Source: an uncultured Ruminococcus sp. | GTDB taxonomy: Bacteria > Bacillota > Clostridia > Oscillospirales > CAG-272 | Direction of reading: 5' to 3' | DNA length: 6,081 nt | NCBI GenBank assembly: GCA_902803255.1 | Contig: CADCPG010000032.1 | Span: 1-6,081, forward strand | Part shown: positions 1 through 5,932 of the stretch, one piece after another | Layout: each line of letters opens with the position of its first letter | Position numbering within the stretch: position 1 is the stretch's first letter | Made by a program: the position numbers and the translations under genes | Notes under the pieces: model-generated | Seen by the model: the letters and a program-made list of their open reading frames with translations, nothing else | Databases searched by the model: none | Told to the model about the DNA's origin: nothing

Positions 1-914
1 GCCGCGACATACAGCTCACGGCGGTATTCACCCGCCGCAGTCCCGGGACGGTAAAGCCGGTACGCGACGGAGTCAAGGTCTATTCATACGCCGACCTGCC
101 CCGGTTCAGGGGCTGCTTCGACGTGATCGTCAACTGCGGCGGCAGCGCTACCGACCTGCCGGTGACTACGCCCGAGATCGCGTCGCTCTTTAACGTCGTC
201 GACAGCTTCGACAACCATTCGCATATTCCCGAACATCTGGCCGCGGTGGGAAAAGCCGCCGAAGAAGGCGGTAACCTCGCTCTCGTCTCGGTCGGATGGG
301 ATCCGGGGCTCTTCTCGCTGGCGAGGCTGTACATGAACGCCGTCCTCCCCGACGGCAGTGACTATACTTTCTGGGGCCGCGGAGTGAGCCAGGGCCATTC
401 GGACGCGGTGCGCAGGATCGAGGGCGTCGCCGACGCAAGACAGTACACTGTCCCGGTGGAAGAGGCGGTCGAGCGCGTGAGAAACGGCGAGCGGCCGGTG
501 CTCTCTGCCGGAGAGAAGCATACAAGGGAATGCTATGTCGTCGCGAAAGAGGGAGCCGACACCGCCCGCATACGCGAAGAGATAGTGAACATGCCGGCTT
601 ATTTCGCCGATTACAAGACGACCGTTCACTTCATCTCCGCTGAGGAGATGAAGAGAGACCACAGCGGACTGCCTCACGGCGGCTCGGTCATAAGGACCGG
701 CTCCACGCGCGGCGGGGCGGAGTCCCAGCGCATGGAATTCTCGCTGAAGCTCGATTCGAATCCCGGATTCACCGGAAGCGTGCTCACCGCCTTCGCCAGG
801 GCGGTCTGCAGACTGCGCGCCGAAGGAAAGACAGGCTGCGTCACCGCTTTCGACATCCCGCCGGTGAAGCTGCTTCCGGGCGAACGCGAGGATGCCGTCG
901 CTCATCTTCTGTAA
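1..914 (+). CDS. ddh: meso-diaminopimelate dehydrogenase, 5' end cut off by the window edge
   Basis: This enzyme makes meso-2,6-diaminopimelate in one step by NADPH-dependent reductive amination of tetrahydrodipicolinate, supplying lysine and peptidoglycan cross-links; it is cytoplasmic and works as a dimer. The reading frame is open from base 3 to the TAA at 912-914, giving 303 visible residues. Family members are about 320-330 residues, so roughly 25 N-terminal residues, including the glycine-rich dinucleotide loop, lie outside the window. Visible family signatures are FTRRSP (Arg pair at 33-38, the expected contact for the NADP 2'-phosphate), NCGGSATDLP, DNHSHIP, GWDPG (294-308), WGRGVSQGHSDA (372-407), HGGSVIRTG (675-701) and LKLDSNPGFT. 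These match the Corynebacterium glutamicum Ddh pattern as I remember it, including the substrate-contacting Trp, His and Asn regions. No defect is visible. It ends 13 bases before polA and probably shares its transcript. Confidence 0.93.
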   Translation, partial: RDIQLTAVFTRRSPGTVKPVRDGVKVYSYADLPRFRGCFDVIVNCGGSATDLPVTTPEIASLFNVVDSFDNHSHIPEHLAAVGKAAEEGGNLALVSVGWDPGLFSLARLYMNAVLPDGSDYTFWGRGVSQGHSDAVRRIEGVADARQYTVPVEEAVERVRNGERPVLSAGEKHTRECYVVAKEGADTARIREEIVNMPAYFADYKTTVHFISAEEMKRDHSGLPHGGSVIRTGSTRGGAESQRMEFSLKLDSNPGFTGSVLTAFARAVCRLRAEGKTGCVTAFDIPPVKLLPGEREDAVAHLL

Positions 915-927
915 TACACGAATACAA

Positions 928-3480
928 ATGAAAAATCTTCTCGTCATCGACGGCAACAGCATAGCGAACCGCGCGTACTACGGACTGAAGTCCAACCTGT
1001 CCACCCGTGCCGGACTCCCCACTGCGGCGGTGTTCGGCTTTATAGGCATCGTGTCACGCGAGCTCGAGCGGCTCGCGCCCTGCGTCGCCGTCGCGGCTTT
1101 CGACGTCCACGCTCCCACCTTCAGGCACCGTATGTTCGAAGGCTACAAGGGCACGCGTAAACCGATGGACGAGGCGCTCTGCCGGCAGATGCCGTATATC
1201 GTAAGGGCGGCCGAAGCGCTCGGCATGACTGTCGTCGAGAAGGAGGGGTACGAGGCCGACGACATCCTCGGCACCTATTCCGCCGAGGCCGACGCCGACG
1301 GCGGATACAGGACCTGCCTTCTCACCGGCGACCGCGACTCGTTCCAGCTGATCAGCGGCAGCACATACGTGCGCTATCCGTCGGGAGGCGAGTACACCGA
1401 CTACGACCCCGCCGCATTCAGGGCGAGATTCGGCGTCGAGCCGGAGCAGTATGTCGACGTCAAGGCCGTCATGGGTGACTCTTCAGACAACATACCCGGC
1501 GTTCCGGGAATCGGCGAGAAGGGCGCTGTGCTGCTCATCTCAAAGTTCGGAAGCCTCGACGCGATATACAGGGACGGCGCCTACCGTGCGCCCGGGGCGG
1601 GACTCAAACCCGCTATGATATCAAAGCTCGAGTCCGGATACGATTCCGCCGTGATCTCGCGCGAACTCGCGACCATCTGCCGCTCTGTCCCCGATATCCC
1701 GGAGCTATCTTCGCTGGGCGAGGCTAGCATTGACAGGGGCGCCGCCAGAAAACTCTTTACCGAGCTCGAATTCTCGGGATACATCAAGAAATTCGGCCTC
1801 GACAGGGCAGAGACCCAGTCTCCGTGCGCTGAAGCCGCGCCCGAAGCCGGTGCGGAAAAGAGCGGATGCGCACCCTCATCCGGCACGTTCGATCCACTTA
1901 ACGAAAAAGGCATGATCGCGGTTTCATACGACGGCGCGGCGATATGGCTGTGCGCGGAAGACGGAGAAAAGACCGCGAGCCTTCCGTTCGACGCCGGCAC
2001 GCTGAACATGCTGGCAGAGAAGCACCGGAAGCTCGTCTTCCACGACGCGAAGTCGTTCTTCCGTTCGGCGGATGCCGCCGGCGTCCGGATCAGGGAGCCG
2101 GGATTCGATGTCATGCTCGCGGCATACGTCATCGATCCGCAGCTCAAGCCCGGCCTGTTCGAACTCGTCAACTATTTCCTCGACGACATAATGTCGCCCG
2201 GTATCCCCGAGGCGGTATATGTCATGAGGCTCTACCGCAAGCTCTCGGCCGAACTGAAGAACAGATCGTCGGAACCGCTCTTCCGCGACATCGAGATGCC
2301 GCTGTCAGATATCCTCACCGACATGGAGGAGGAGGGATTCCGCATCGATACCGAAGGACTCGCGCGCTACGGCGAGGCTATCTCGGCCGAGGCGGAGAAG
2401 AAAAAGCGCGAGGTCTTCGAGGCCGCCGGATACGAGTTCAACCTGAACTCACCGAAGCAGCTGGGAGAAGTCCTCTTCGTCAGGATGGGGATACCTTCGG
2501 GCAAAAAGAACTCGAACGGCTACTCTACTTCCGCCGAGATACTCGAAAAGCTGGCGCCGTTCTATCCGATCGTCAGCGACATACTCGAATACCGCAAGCT
2601 GACGAAGCTCGTCGGGACCTACGTCGAGGGGCTCCTCAAGGTCGCCGACGCAAACGGATTCGTCCACACCTGCTTCAGACAGACCGGCACCGCGACAGGA
2701 AGGCTGTCGTCGGCCGAGCCGAATCTTCAGAACATACCGATACGGACCGACGAGGGCCGCGAGCTGCGCCGCTACTTCCTGCCGCGCAAGGGGCACGTGC
2801 TCATCGACGCCGACTATTCTCAGATCGAGCTGCGGCTGCTCGCCGCCATATCGGGTGACAGAGCGATGACAGAGGCTTTCGCGTCGGGCGTCGACATACA
2901 CACATCCACCGCGTCCGCCGTGTTCGGAGTCAGTCCGGCTGATGTCACTCCCGAGCTGCGCAAGCGCGCGAAGGCGGTAAACTTCGGGATAGTTTACGGA
3001 ATAGGCGAGTATTCGCTCTCCCAGGACCTGGGCATAACGGTGAAGCAGGCCGGCGACTACATAAAGAGCTACCTTGCCGCATATCCCGGCGTAGGCGAAT
3101 ACCTGACCGGCGCGGTGCGCGACGCGAAAGAGAAGGGATACACCGAGACGCTCTGCGGCAGGCGCAGATATATCCCCGAGCTCACCGCCTCGAACGCCAA
3201 CATCCGCAGGTTCGGCGAGAGGGTCGCCCGGAACAGCCCGATACAGGGCAGCGCCGCCGACATCATCAAGATAGCTATGATAAGGATAGGCAGACGTCTT
3301 GCCGACGAAAAGCTCGACGCCCGGCTCGTCCTTCAGATACACGACGAGCTCGTGCTCGATTCGGCTCCCGAATGCGCCGACAGGGCTGCCGCGCTGCTCA
3401 GGGAATGCATGGAGGGCGCGATCGACCTGCCCGTCAAACTCACGGTCGACATGGAGAGAGGGAGCAGCCTTTACTTCTGA
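928..3480 (+). CDS. polA: DNA polymerase I, three-domain, with degenerate 3'-5' exonuclease
   Basis: This 850-residue family A polymerase removes RNA primers and fills gaps in lagging-strand synthesis and excision repair. Residues 1-290 are the 5' nuclease, with VIDGN (Asp8), AAFD (Asp59), EADD (109-112), TGDRD (133-137), GDSSDNIPG (183-191) and the helix-hairpin-helix GVPGIGEKG. Residues 321-450 occupy the proofreading position, but the metal-binding acidic residues are missing and the second exo motif reads HDAKSFF (372-378), as in Bacillus and Geobacillus PolI. Residues 455-850 are the polymerase: TGRLSS, motif A DYSQIELR (629-636), motif B RAKAVNFGIVYG (Lys682, Phe686, Tyr690), SPIQGSAADI and motif C QIHDELV (catalytic Asp806 with Asp629). 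ATG 928 is chosen because MKNLLVIDGN is the conserved N-terminus; ATG 892 would add 12 unconserved residues and overlap ddh. No Shine-Dalgarno precedes 928. Length is slightly below the Bacillus type (about 876). Confidence 0.97.
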   Translation: MKNLLVIDGNSIANRAYYGLKSNLSTRAGLPTAAVFGFIGIVSRELERLAPCVAVAAFDVHAPTFRHRMFEGYKGTRKPMDEALCRQMPYIVRAAEALGMTVVEKEGYEADDILGTYSAEADADGGYRTCLLTGDRDSFQLISGSTYVRYPSGGEYTDYDPAAFRARFGVEPEQYVDVKAVMGDSSDNIPGVPGIGEKGAVLLISKFGSLDAIYRDGAYRAPGAGLKPAMISKLESGYDSAVISRELATICRSVPDIPELSSLGEASIDRGAARKLFTELEFSGYIKKFGLDRAETQSPCAEAAPEAGAEKSGCAPSSGTFDPLNEKGMIAVSYDGAAIWLCAEDGEKTASLPFDAGTLNMLAEKHRKLVFHDAKSFFRSADAAGVRIREPGFDVMLAAYVIDPQLKPGLFELVNYFLDDIMSPGIPEAVYVMRLYRKLSAELKNRSSEPLFRDIEMPLSDILTDMEEEGFRIDTEGLARYGEAISAEAEKKKREVFEAAGYEFNLNSPKQLGEVLFVRMGIPSGKKNSNGYSTSAEILEKLAPFYPIVSDILEYRKLTKLVGTYVEGLLKVADANGFVHTCFRQTGTATGRLSSAEPNLQNIPIRTDEGRELRRYFLPRKGHVLIDADYSQIELRLLAAISGDRAMTEAFASGVDIHTSTASAVFGVSPADVTPELRKRAKAVNFGIVYGIGEYSLSQDLGITVKQAGDYIKSYLAAYPGVGEYLTGAVRDAKEKGYTETLCGRRRYIPELTASNANIRRFGERVARNSPIQGSAADIIKIAMIRIGRRLADEKLDARLVLQIHDELVLDSAPECADRAAALLRECMEGAIDLPVKLTVDMERGSSLYF

Positions 3481-3500
3481 TCCCGACCGCAGGAACTCGA

Positions 3501-3505
3501 AAGGG
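3501..3505 (+). promoter_or_regulatory. weak ribosome binding site for the carboxyltransferase
   Basis: AAGGG lies 8 bases before ATG 3514. It is a short match to the anti-Shine-Dalgarno complement, but its spacing is good and it supports this start over internal ones. The 33-base gap between polA and this gene contains no visible terminator or promoter. Confidence 0.5.
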
Positions 3506-3513
3506 CTTGGAAA

Positions 3514-5016
3514 ATGCCAAACGAAACGGTAAAAAAGAAAAAGAGCCTTCTCAGCCGGCTGACGTCCGAAAGACTCTCCGAGATGCTTAAGGAGATCGAT
3601 GTTTCGGCCGCCGGTGCAGTAAAGGAAGGCGAATATACTGCAAGAGCGCGCCTTACGGCACTGTTCGACAGAGGTACGTTCTCCGAGACCGGGCGCTTCA
3701 TGCAGCGCAGTTCCGACCCCGACGGGGCGACCGGCGTGATTACGGGCTACGGTTCGGTAGACGGCAGGCTTTGCTTTGCCTTCGCCTTCGACCGCTCGCG
3801 CATGAAGGGCGCCTTCGACGCGTCGACGGGAAAGAAGATAGCCCGGCTCGTACGCGCGGCCGCCGACAACCTATCTCCGGTCGTCGGGATATTCGATTCA
3901 GACGGCTTCTCGGTGTTTGAGGGAGCGCCGGCGCTCTCGGCCATGGGAGAGGTGATGAGCGCCCTGTCGGAAGCCGGCGGCTTGATCCCGCGCGTCGCGC
4001 TTGTCCCCGGAGTATGCGGAGGCATCGAGGCGGCGCTTGCCGCGTCGTTCGACTTCATGCTCACGCTGTCAAGGCCCGACGGCACCGGGACCGACCTTTT
4101 CGCCGTGTCGCCCTTCCTCACCGGGAAGAGCATCGATCCCGCGGCGGACGGTCTTTCGTGCTTTTGCGCTGCATCCGAGGCTGAACTCGCCTCCGCCGCC
4201 TGCAGACTGATCTCGCTGCTTCCGTCTTCGTCCCGCGATATACCCGCCGCCGCTCCGCACGATGAAGCGGAGGAGAGCAGAGCGCCCGATATAACCGGCC
4301 TTTACGGCTTCCCGCTGATCGGAGAGATATCCGACGCCGGAGCGTCGTTCCCGCTTTACCGGGGCTTCTCCGACGGCCTTGCGCTGGCTCTGGCAAGAGT
4401 CGGCGGCGTATGCTGCCTCATCGTCGCGGGAGACAGGTCGACGGGCGGCGGAGCGCTGACCGGAAACGGCTGCGACTCCCTCGTAAAGGCGCTGCGGTTT
4501 GCCGACTGCTTCGGAATCCCCGCGGTATATCTCACCGACTCGACCGGCATACCCGGCTCGGGTGTGTATACCGGCGACGGCGCCCCGGCTCCGGCCGATA
4601 CCGGCGCGACCTACCTCAATTCGCTCTCGGCGCTCTCGGCGGCCGTCGCGGCTTTCTCGGCTCCCGTCGTGACGCTCTATACCGGTCGCGCCTACGGCGC
4701 GGGTTATATCCTGCTTGGATCGAAAGCGCTCGGCGCGGACATCGTATACGCGCTGCCCGACGCCTGCATAAGCGCGCTGTCCCCCGAGTCCTCCGTCGCC
4801 TTCGTCTGGAACGAAAAGATAAAGGCGGGCGACCTGGATTCGTCCCGGGAGATGCTCGAGAGGGAGTGGAAAGAGGACCATTCTCCCGCCGAGGCGGCTC
4901 TCGAGGGTGACATCGACGATATCGTGAGCCCCGCCGGCGCGCGCCCGAAGATAGTCTCCGCGCTTTATATGCTCCTCGGAAGAGACCGCGGCGAAAAGAG
5001 CCGCCGGAATAGATGA
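3514..5016 (+). CDS. divergent carboxyltransferase, likely alpha subunit of a sodium-pump decarboxylase (methylmalonyl-CoA decarboxylase type)
   Basis: The 500-residue product is expected to transfer carboxylate from a substrate to the biotin of the carrier encoded at 5541. It has the two-lobed carboxyltransferase fold of propionyl-CoA carboxylase beta and MmdA. The N lobe (about 40-240) shows ARARLTALFDRGTF, GVITGYGSVDGR and PVVGIFDSDGF, then a weak GVCGG segment (166-170) where the family has GPCAGGA. The C lobe (about 260-490) is better kept: SLVKALRFADCFGIPAVYLTDSTGIPGSG in register with the family, and RAYGAGYILLGSKALGAD (392-409), which forms an oxyanion pocket in relatives. The usual DSGGAR oxyanion motif reads DSDGFS (128-133), and the GG..H...SG stretch after it is not visible. 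It has no zinc finger, so it is not AccD. The start at 3514 follows a weak AAGGG at 3501-3505. It is 33 bases after polA. The substrate is uncertain: methylmalonyl-CoA is the first guess; glutaconyl-CoA or another acyl-CoA are alternatives. Confidence 0.82.
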   Translation: MPNETVKKKKSLLSRLTSERLSEMLKEIDVSAAGAVKEGEYTARARLTALFDRGTFSETGRFMQRSSDPDGATGVITGYGSVDGRLCFAFAFDRSRMKGAFDASTGKKIARLVRAAADNLSPVVGIFDSDGFSVFEGAPALSAMGEVMSALSEAGGLIPRVALVPGVCGGIEAALAASFDFMLTLSRPDGTGTDLFAVSPFLTGKSIDPAADGLSCFCAASEAELASAACRLISLLPSSSRDIPAAAPHDEAEESRAPDITGLYGFPLIGEISDAGASFPLYRGFSDGLALALARVGGVCCLIVAGDRSTGGGALTGNGCDSLVKALRFADCFGIPAVYLTDSTGIPGSGVYTGDGAPAPADTGATYLNSLSALSAAVAAFSAPVVTLYTGRAYGAGYILLGSKALGADIVYALPDACISALSPESSVAFVWNEKIKAGDLDSSREMLEREWKEDHSPAEAALEGDIDDIVSPAGARPKIVSALYMLLGRDRGEKSRRNR

Positions 5017-5028
5017 CCCGCGGTGAAT

Positions 5029-5035
5029 GAGAGGG
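5029..5035 (+). promoter_or_regulatory. ribosome binding site deciding the oadG start
   Basis: GAGAGGG sits 1 base before ATG 5037 and 7 bases before ATG 5043. Only the second spacing is suitable, so the shorter start is preferred. Confidence 0.55.
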
Positions 5036-5042
5036 AATGCCG

Positions 5043-5438
5043 ATGATCAATGTACTTGTTTCCGCCGCCGGGCGGATGACTGCCGCCGCGCTTTTCACCG
5101 GAAGGGCGGGAGAGGCCGGACTTTATGCCGGGCTCGGCATCGCTATCGTTTTTCTGGTTCTCGCGTTTATCTGGGGAGTTCTCGAGATAGTGCATCTCTT
5201 CTTCGGCGTCGACGGCCTGCTTGCAAAGCGGAAGAAAAGAAAGGATGTCCCCGGCGCTGACGGCCGCGGCACGGGACAGGCTGCTGACGGGGAAACGGAT
5301 GAGGAGGAGATCGCAGCGGTCACTGCGGCGGTCGCGCTGCTGCTCGAAGAGGAGCGGCGGTCGTCGGGCAGACCGGATGAGGGGCAGCCGGCTTTCCGGG
5401 TGGTCAATTTCAGGCGCTCTGACCGGTTCGTCAGATAA
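5043..5438 (+). CDS. oadG: OadG-family gamma subunit of a sodium-pump decarboxylase
   Basis: This 131-residue small membrane subunit is expected to anchor the soluble carboxyltransferase to the beta subunit and aid assembly. It has one hydrophobic helix at about residues 26-54, of the form AGLGIAIVFLVLAFIWG, followed by a basic patch AKRKKRK (61-67) that predicts a cytoplasmic C-terminus. A hydrophilic linker leads to DEEEIAAVTAAVALLLEEE (86-104), the family's characteristic acidic-alanine helix, and the tail FRVVNFRRSDRF resembles the usual OadG end. There is no His after residue 51, so the C-terminal His-rich zinc site known from Klebsiella OadG is absent. An ATG at 5037, in frame two codons earlier, is possible but sits too close to the ribosome binding site. 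The gene starts 26 bases after the carboxyltransferase and belongs to its operon. Confidence 0.85.
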   Translation: MINVLVSAAGRMTAAALFTGRAGEAGLYAGLGIAIVFLVLAFIWGVLEIVHLFFGVDGLLAKRKKRKDVPGADGRGTGQAADGETDEEEIAAVTAAVALLLEEERRSSGRPDEGQPAFRVVNFRRSDRFVR

Positions 5439-5468
5439 AAGACATCTGACTTCCTCAGGTCCCGTTTT
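5418..5468 (+). other. cluster of three competing short hairpins at the oadG stop codon
   Basis: Four short complementary segments occur in a row: TCTGAC (5418-5423), GTCAGA (5430-5435), ATCTGAC (5444-5450) and TCAGGT (5455-5460). Segment 1 pairs perfectly with 2 (6 bp, 6-base loop), segment 2 pairs equally well with 3 (6 bp, 9-base loop), and ATCTGA of segment 3 pairs with 4 (6 bp including one T-G, 5-base loop). A short run of four T follows at 5465-5468. The stems exclude one another in the order seen in attenuators, and they span the oadG stop at 5436-5438. The stems are short, so this may be chance or a weak processing or partial-termination site. Function is inference. Confidence 0.35.
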
Positions 5469-5540
5469 CCGGCACGGCAGGATCCAGTCGGAACGGTATA
5501 AACATAAGATCATACAGCTTTTGAATAAAAGGAGCAAAAC
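5439..5540 (+). other. 102-base intergenic gap before the biotin carrier gene
   Basis: This is the only sizeable non-coding gap in the window and it becomes distinctly AT-rich after about 5496. It contains the downstream part of the competing hairpins, a TATAAA (5497-5502) and a TAAGAT (5505-5510) that could serve as -10 boxes but have no convincing -35 partner, and the carrier's strong ribosome binding site. No small reading frame with a family signature is visible. Confidence 0.5.
5527..5534 (+). promoter_or_regulatory. strong ribosome binding site for the biotin carrier gene
   Basis: AAAAGGAG lies 6 bases before ATG 5541. It is the best Shine-Dalgarno match in the window, consistent with the small carrier being made in greater amount than the other subunits. 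Confidence 0.8.
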
Positions 5541-5912
5541 ATGCGCAGATTCAACGTAAAGGTAAACGGCAGGGAATATGTCGTCGAGATAGAAGAGGAC
5601 ACCGGAGCTGCCGCGAACGCAGCCCCCGCCGCGGCCGTCACGGCGGCGCCTTCGGCGCCGGCTCCGGCCGCTCCGGCCGCCGGAAAAGGCTCAGTCGAGG
5701 TGAGATCCCCGATACAGGGCAGGATCGTCGGAATCTCGGCCTCGGCCGGCGATAAAGTTTCCAAGGGAGGCAAGCTCTGCGTCCTCGAGGCCATGAAGAT
5801 GGAATACGACGTCATGTCGCCTGTTGACGGCACCGTCGTGACCGCGTCGGTCACAAAGGGCGAGACGGCCGAAGAGGGTAAGGTCCTATTTACGATAGAC
5901 CCGTCGGTCTGA
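5541..5912 (+). CDS. biotin carboxyl carrier subunit of the decarboxylase
   Basis: This 123-residue protein shuttles carboxylate on a covalently bound biotin from the carboxyltransferase to the membrane beta subunit. Residues 1-20 (RRFNVKVNGREYVVEIEE) form the short beta-strand segment commonly found at the start of decarboxylase carrier subunits. Residues 21-48 are an Ala/Pro-rich flexible linker. Residues 51-121 are a biotinyl domain: SPIQGRIVGISASAGDKV, then EAMKME with the biotin-accepting lysine at position 86, then SPVDGTVV and the closing KGETAEEGKVLFTI. The AMKM motif distinguishes it from lipoyl domains, which usually have DKA. Length and layout match the MmdC/GcdC type carriers, and the neighbours agree. 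It needs a biotin-protein ligase encoded elsewhere. The start is secure because of the strong ribosome binding site at 5527-5534. Confidence 0.95.
   Translation: MRRFNVKVNGREYVVEIEEDTGAAANAAPAAAVTAAPSAPAPAAPAAGKGSVEVRSPIQGRIVGISASAGDKVSKGGKLCVLEAMKMEYDVMSPVDGTVVTASVTKGETAEEGKVLFTIDPSV
5644..5678 (+). repeat. GC hairpin and short tandem repeat within the carrier's linker
   Basis: A perfect 7-bp GC-only inverted repeat (5644-5650 with 5654-5660, loop TTC) is followed directly by two copies of GCTCCGGCC (5661-5669 and 5670-5678). Both lie in the Ala/Pro linker codons, where low-complexity sequence is expected, and linker length may vary between strains at this point. Confidence 0.6.
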
Positions 5913-5932
5913 TCCCGTAAGCCGCTGTAATT

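Noticed and set aside
892..927. Upstream ATG at 892 as the polA start, adding 12 residues
   Set aside because: The added residues are not part of the family N-terminus, the start overlaps the end of ddh, and it has no properly spaced ribosome binding site. MKNLLVIDGN at 928 matches the conserved start.
84..962. Long open frame on the minus strand (292 codons) across ddh
   Set aside because: It is antisense to a clearly recognised gene, has no domain signature, and such frames are common opposite GC-rich coding sequence.
1944..2858. Long + strand open frame (304 codons) in a second frame within polA
   Set aside because: It overlaps conserved polymerase sequence in the true frame and its translation is Arg-rich low-information sequence typical of an off-frame read.
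2449..3342. Minus-strand open frame of 297 codons opposite the polA polymerase domain
   Set aside because: It lies opposite the most conserved part of polA and shows no recognisable motif.
3514..5016. Acetyl-CoA carboxylase carboxyltransferase for fatty-acid synthesis
   Set aside because: There is no AccD zinc finger and no biotin carboxylase gene in the window, and the neighbours are oadG, a carrier and oadB.
4069..5098. Several minus-strand and alternate-frame open frames over the carboxyltransferase
   Set aside because: They are Arg/Gly-rich shadows of GC-rich codons with no family signature, while the + strand frame has clear carboxyltransferase motifs.
5444..5468. Rho-independent terminator after oadG
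   Set aside because: The stem is only 6 bp with a T-G pair and the T run is four bases, too weak to call. The downstream subunits belong to the same complex and are probably on the same transcript.
5497..5510. Possible promoter -10 boxes TATAAA or TAAGAT before the biotin carrier
   Set aside because: No -35 element resembling TTGACA is found at 16-18 bases upstream of either, so the AT-rich stretch alone does not support a promoter call.
5541..5912. Lipoyl domain protein or E2 fragment
   Set aside because: The modified-lysine context is EAMKME, the biotin signature, rather than the DKA-type lipoyl context.
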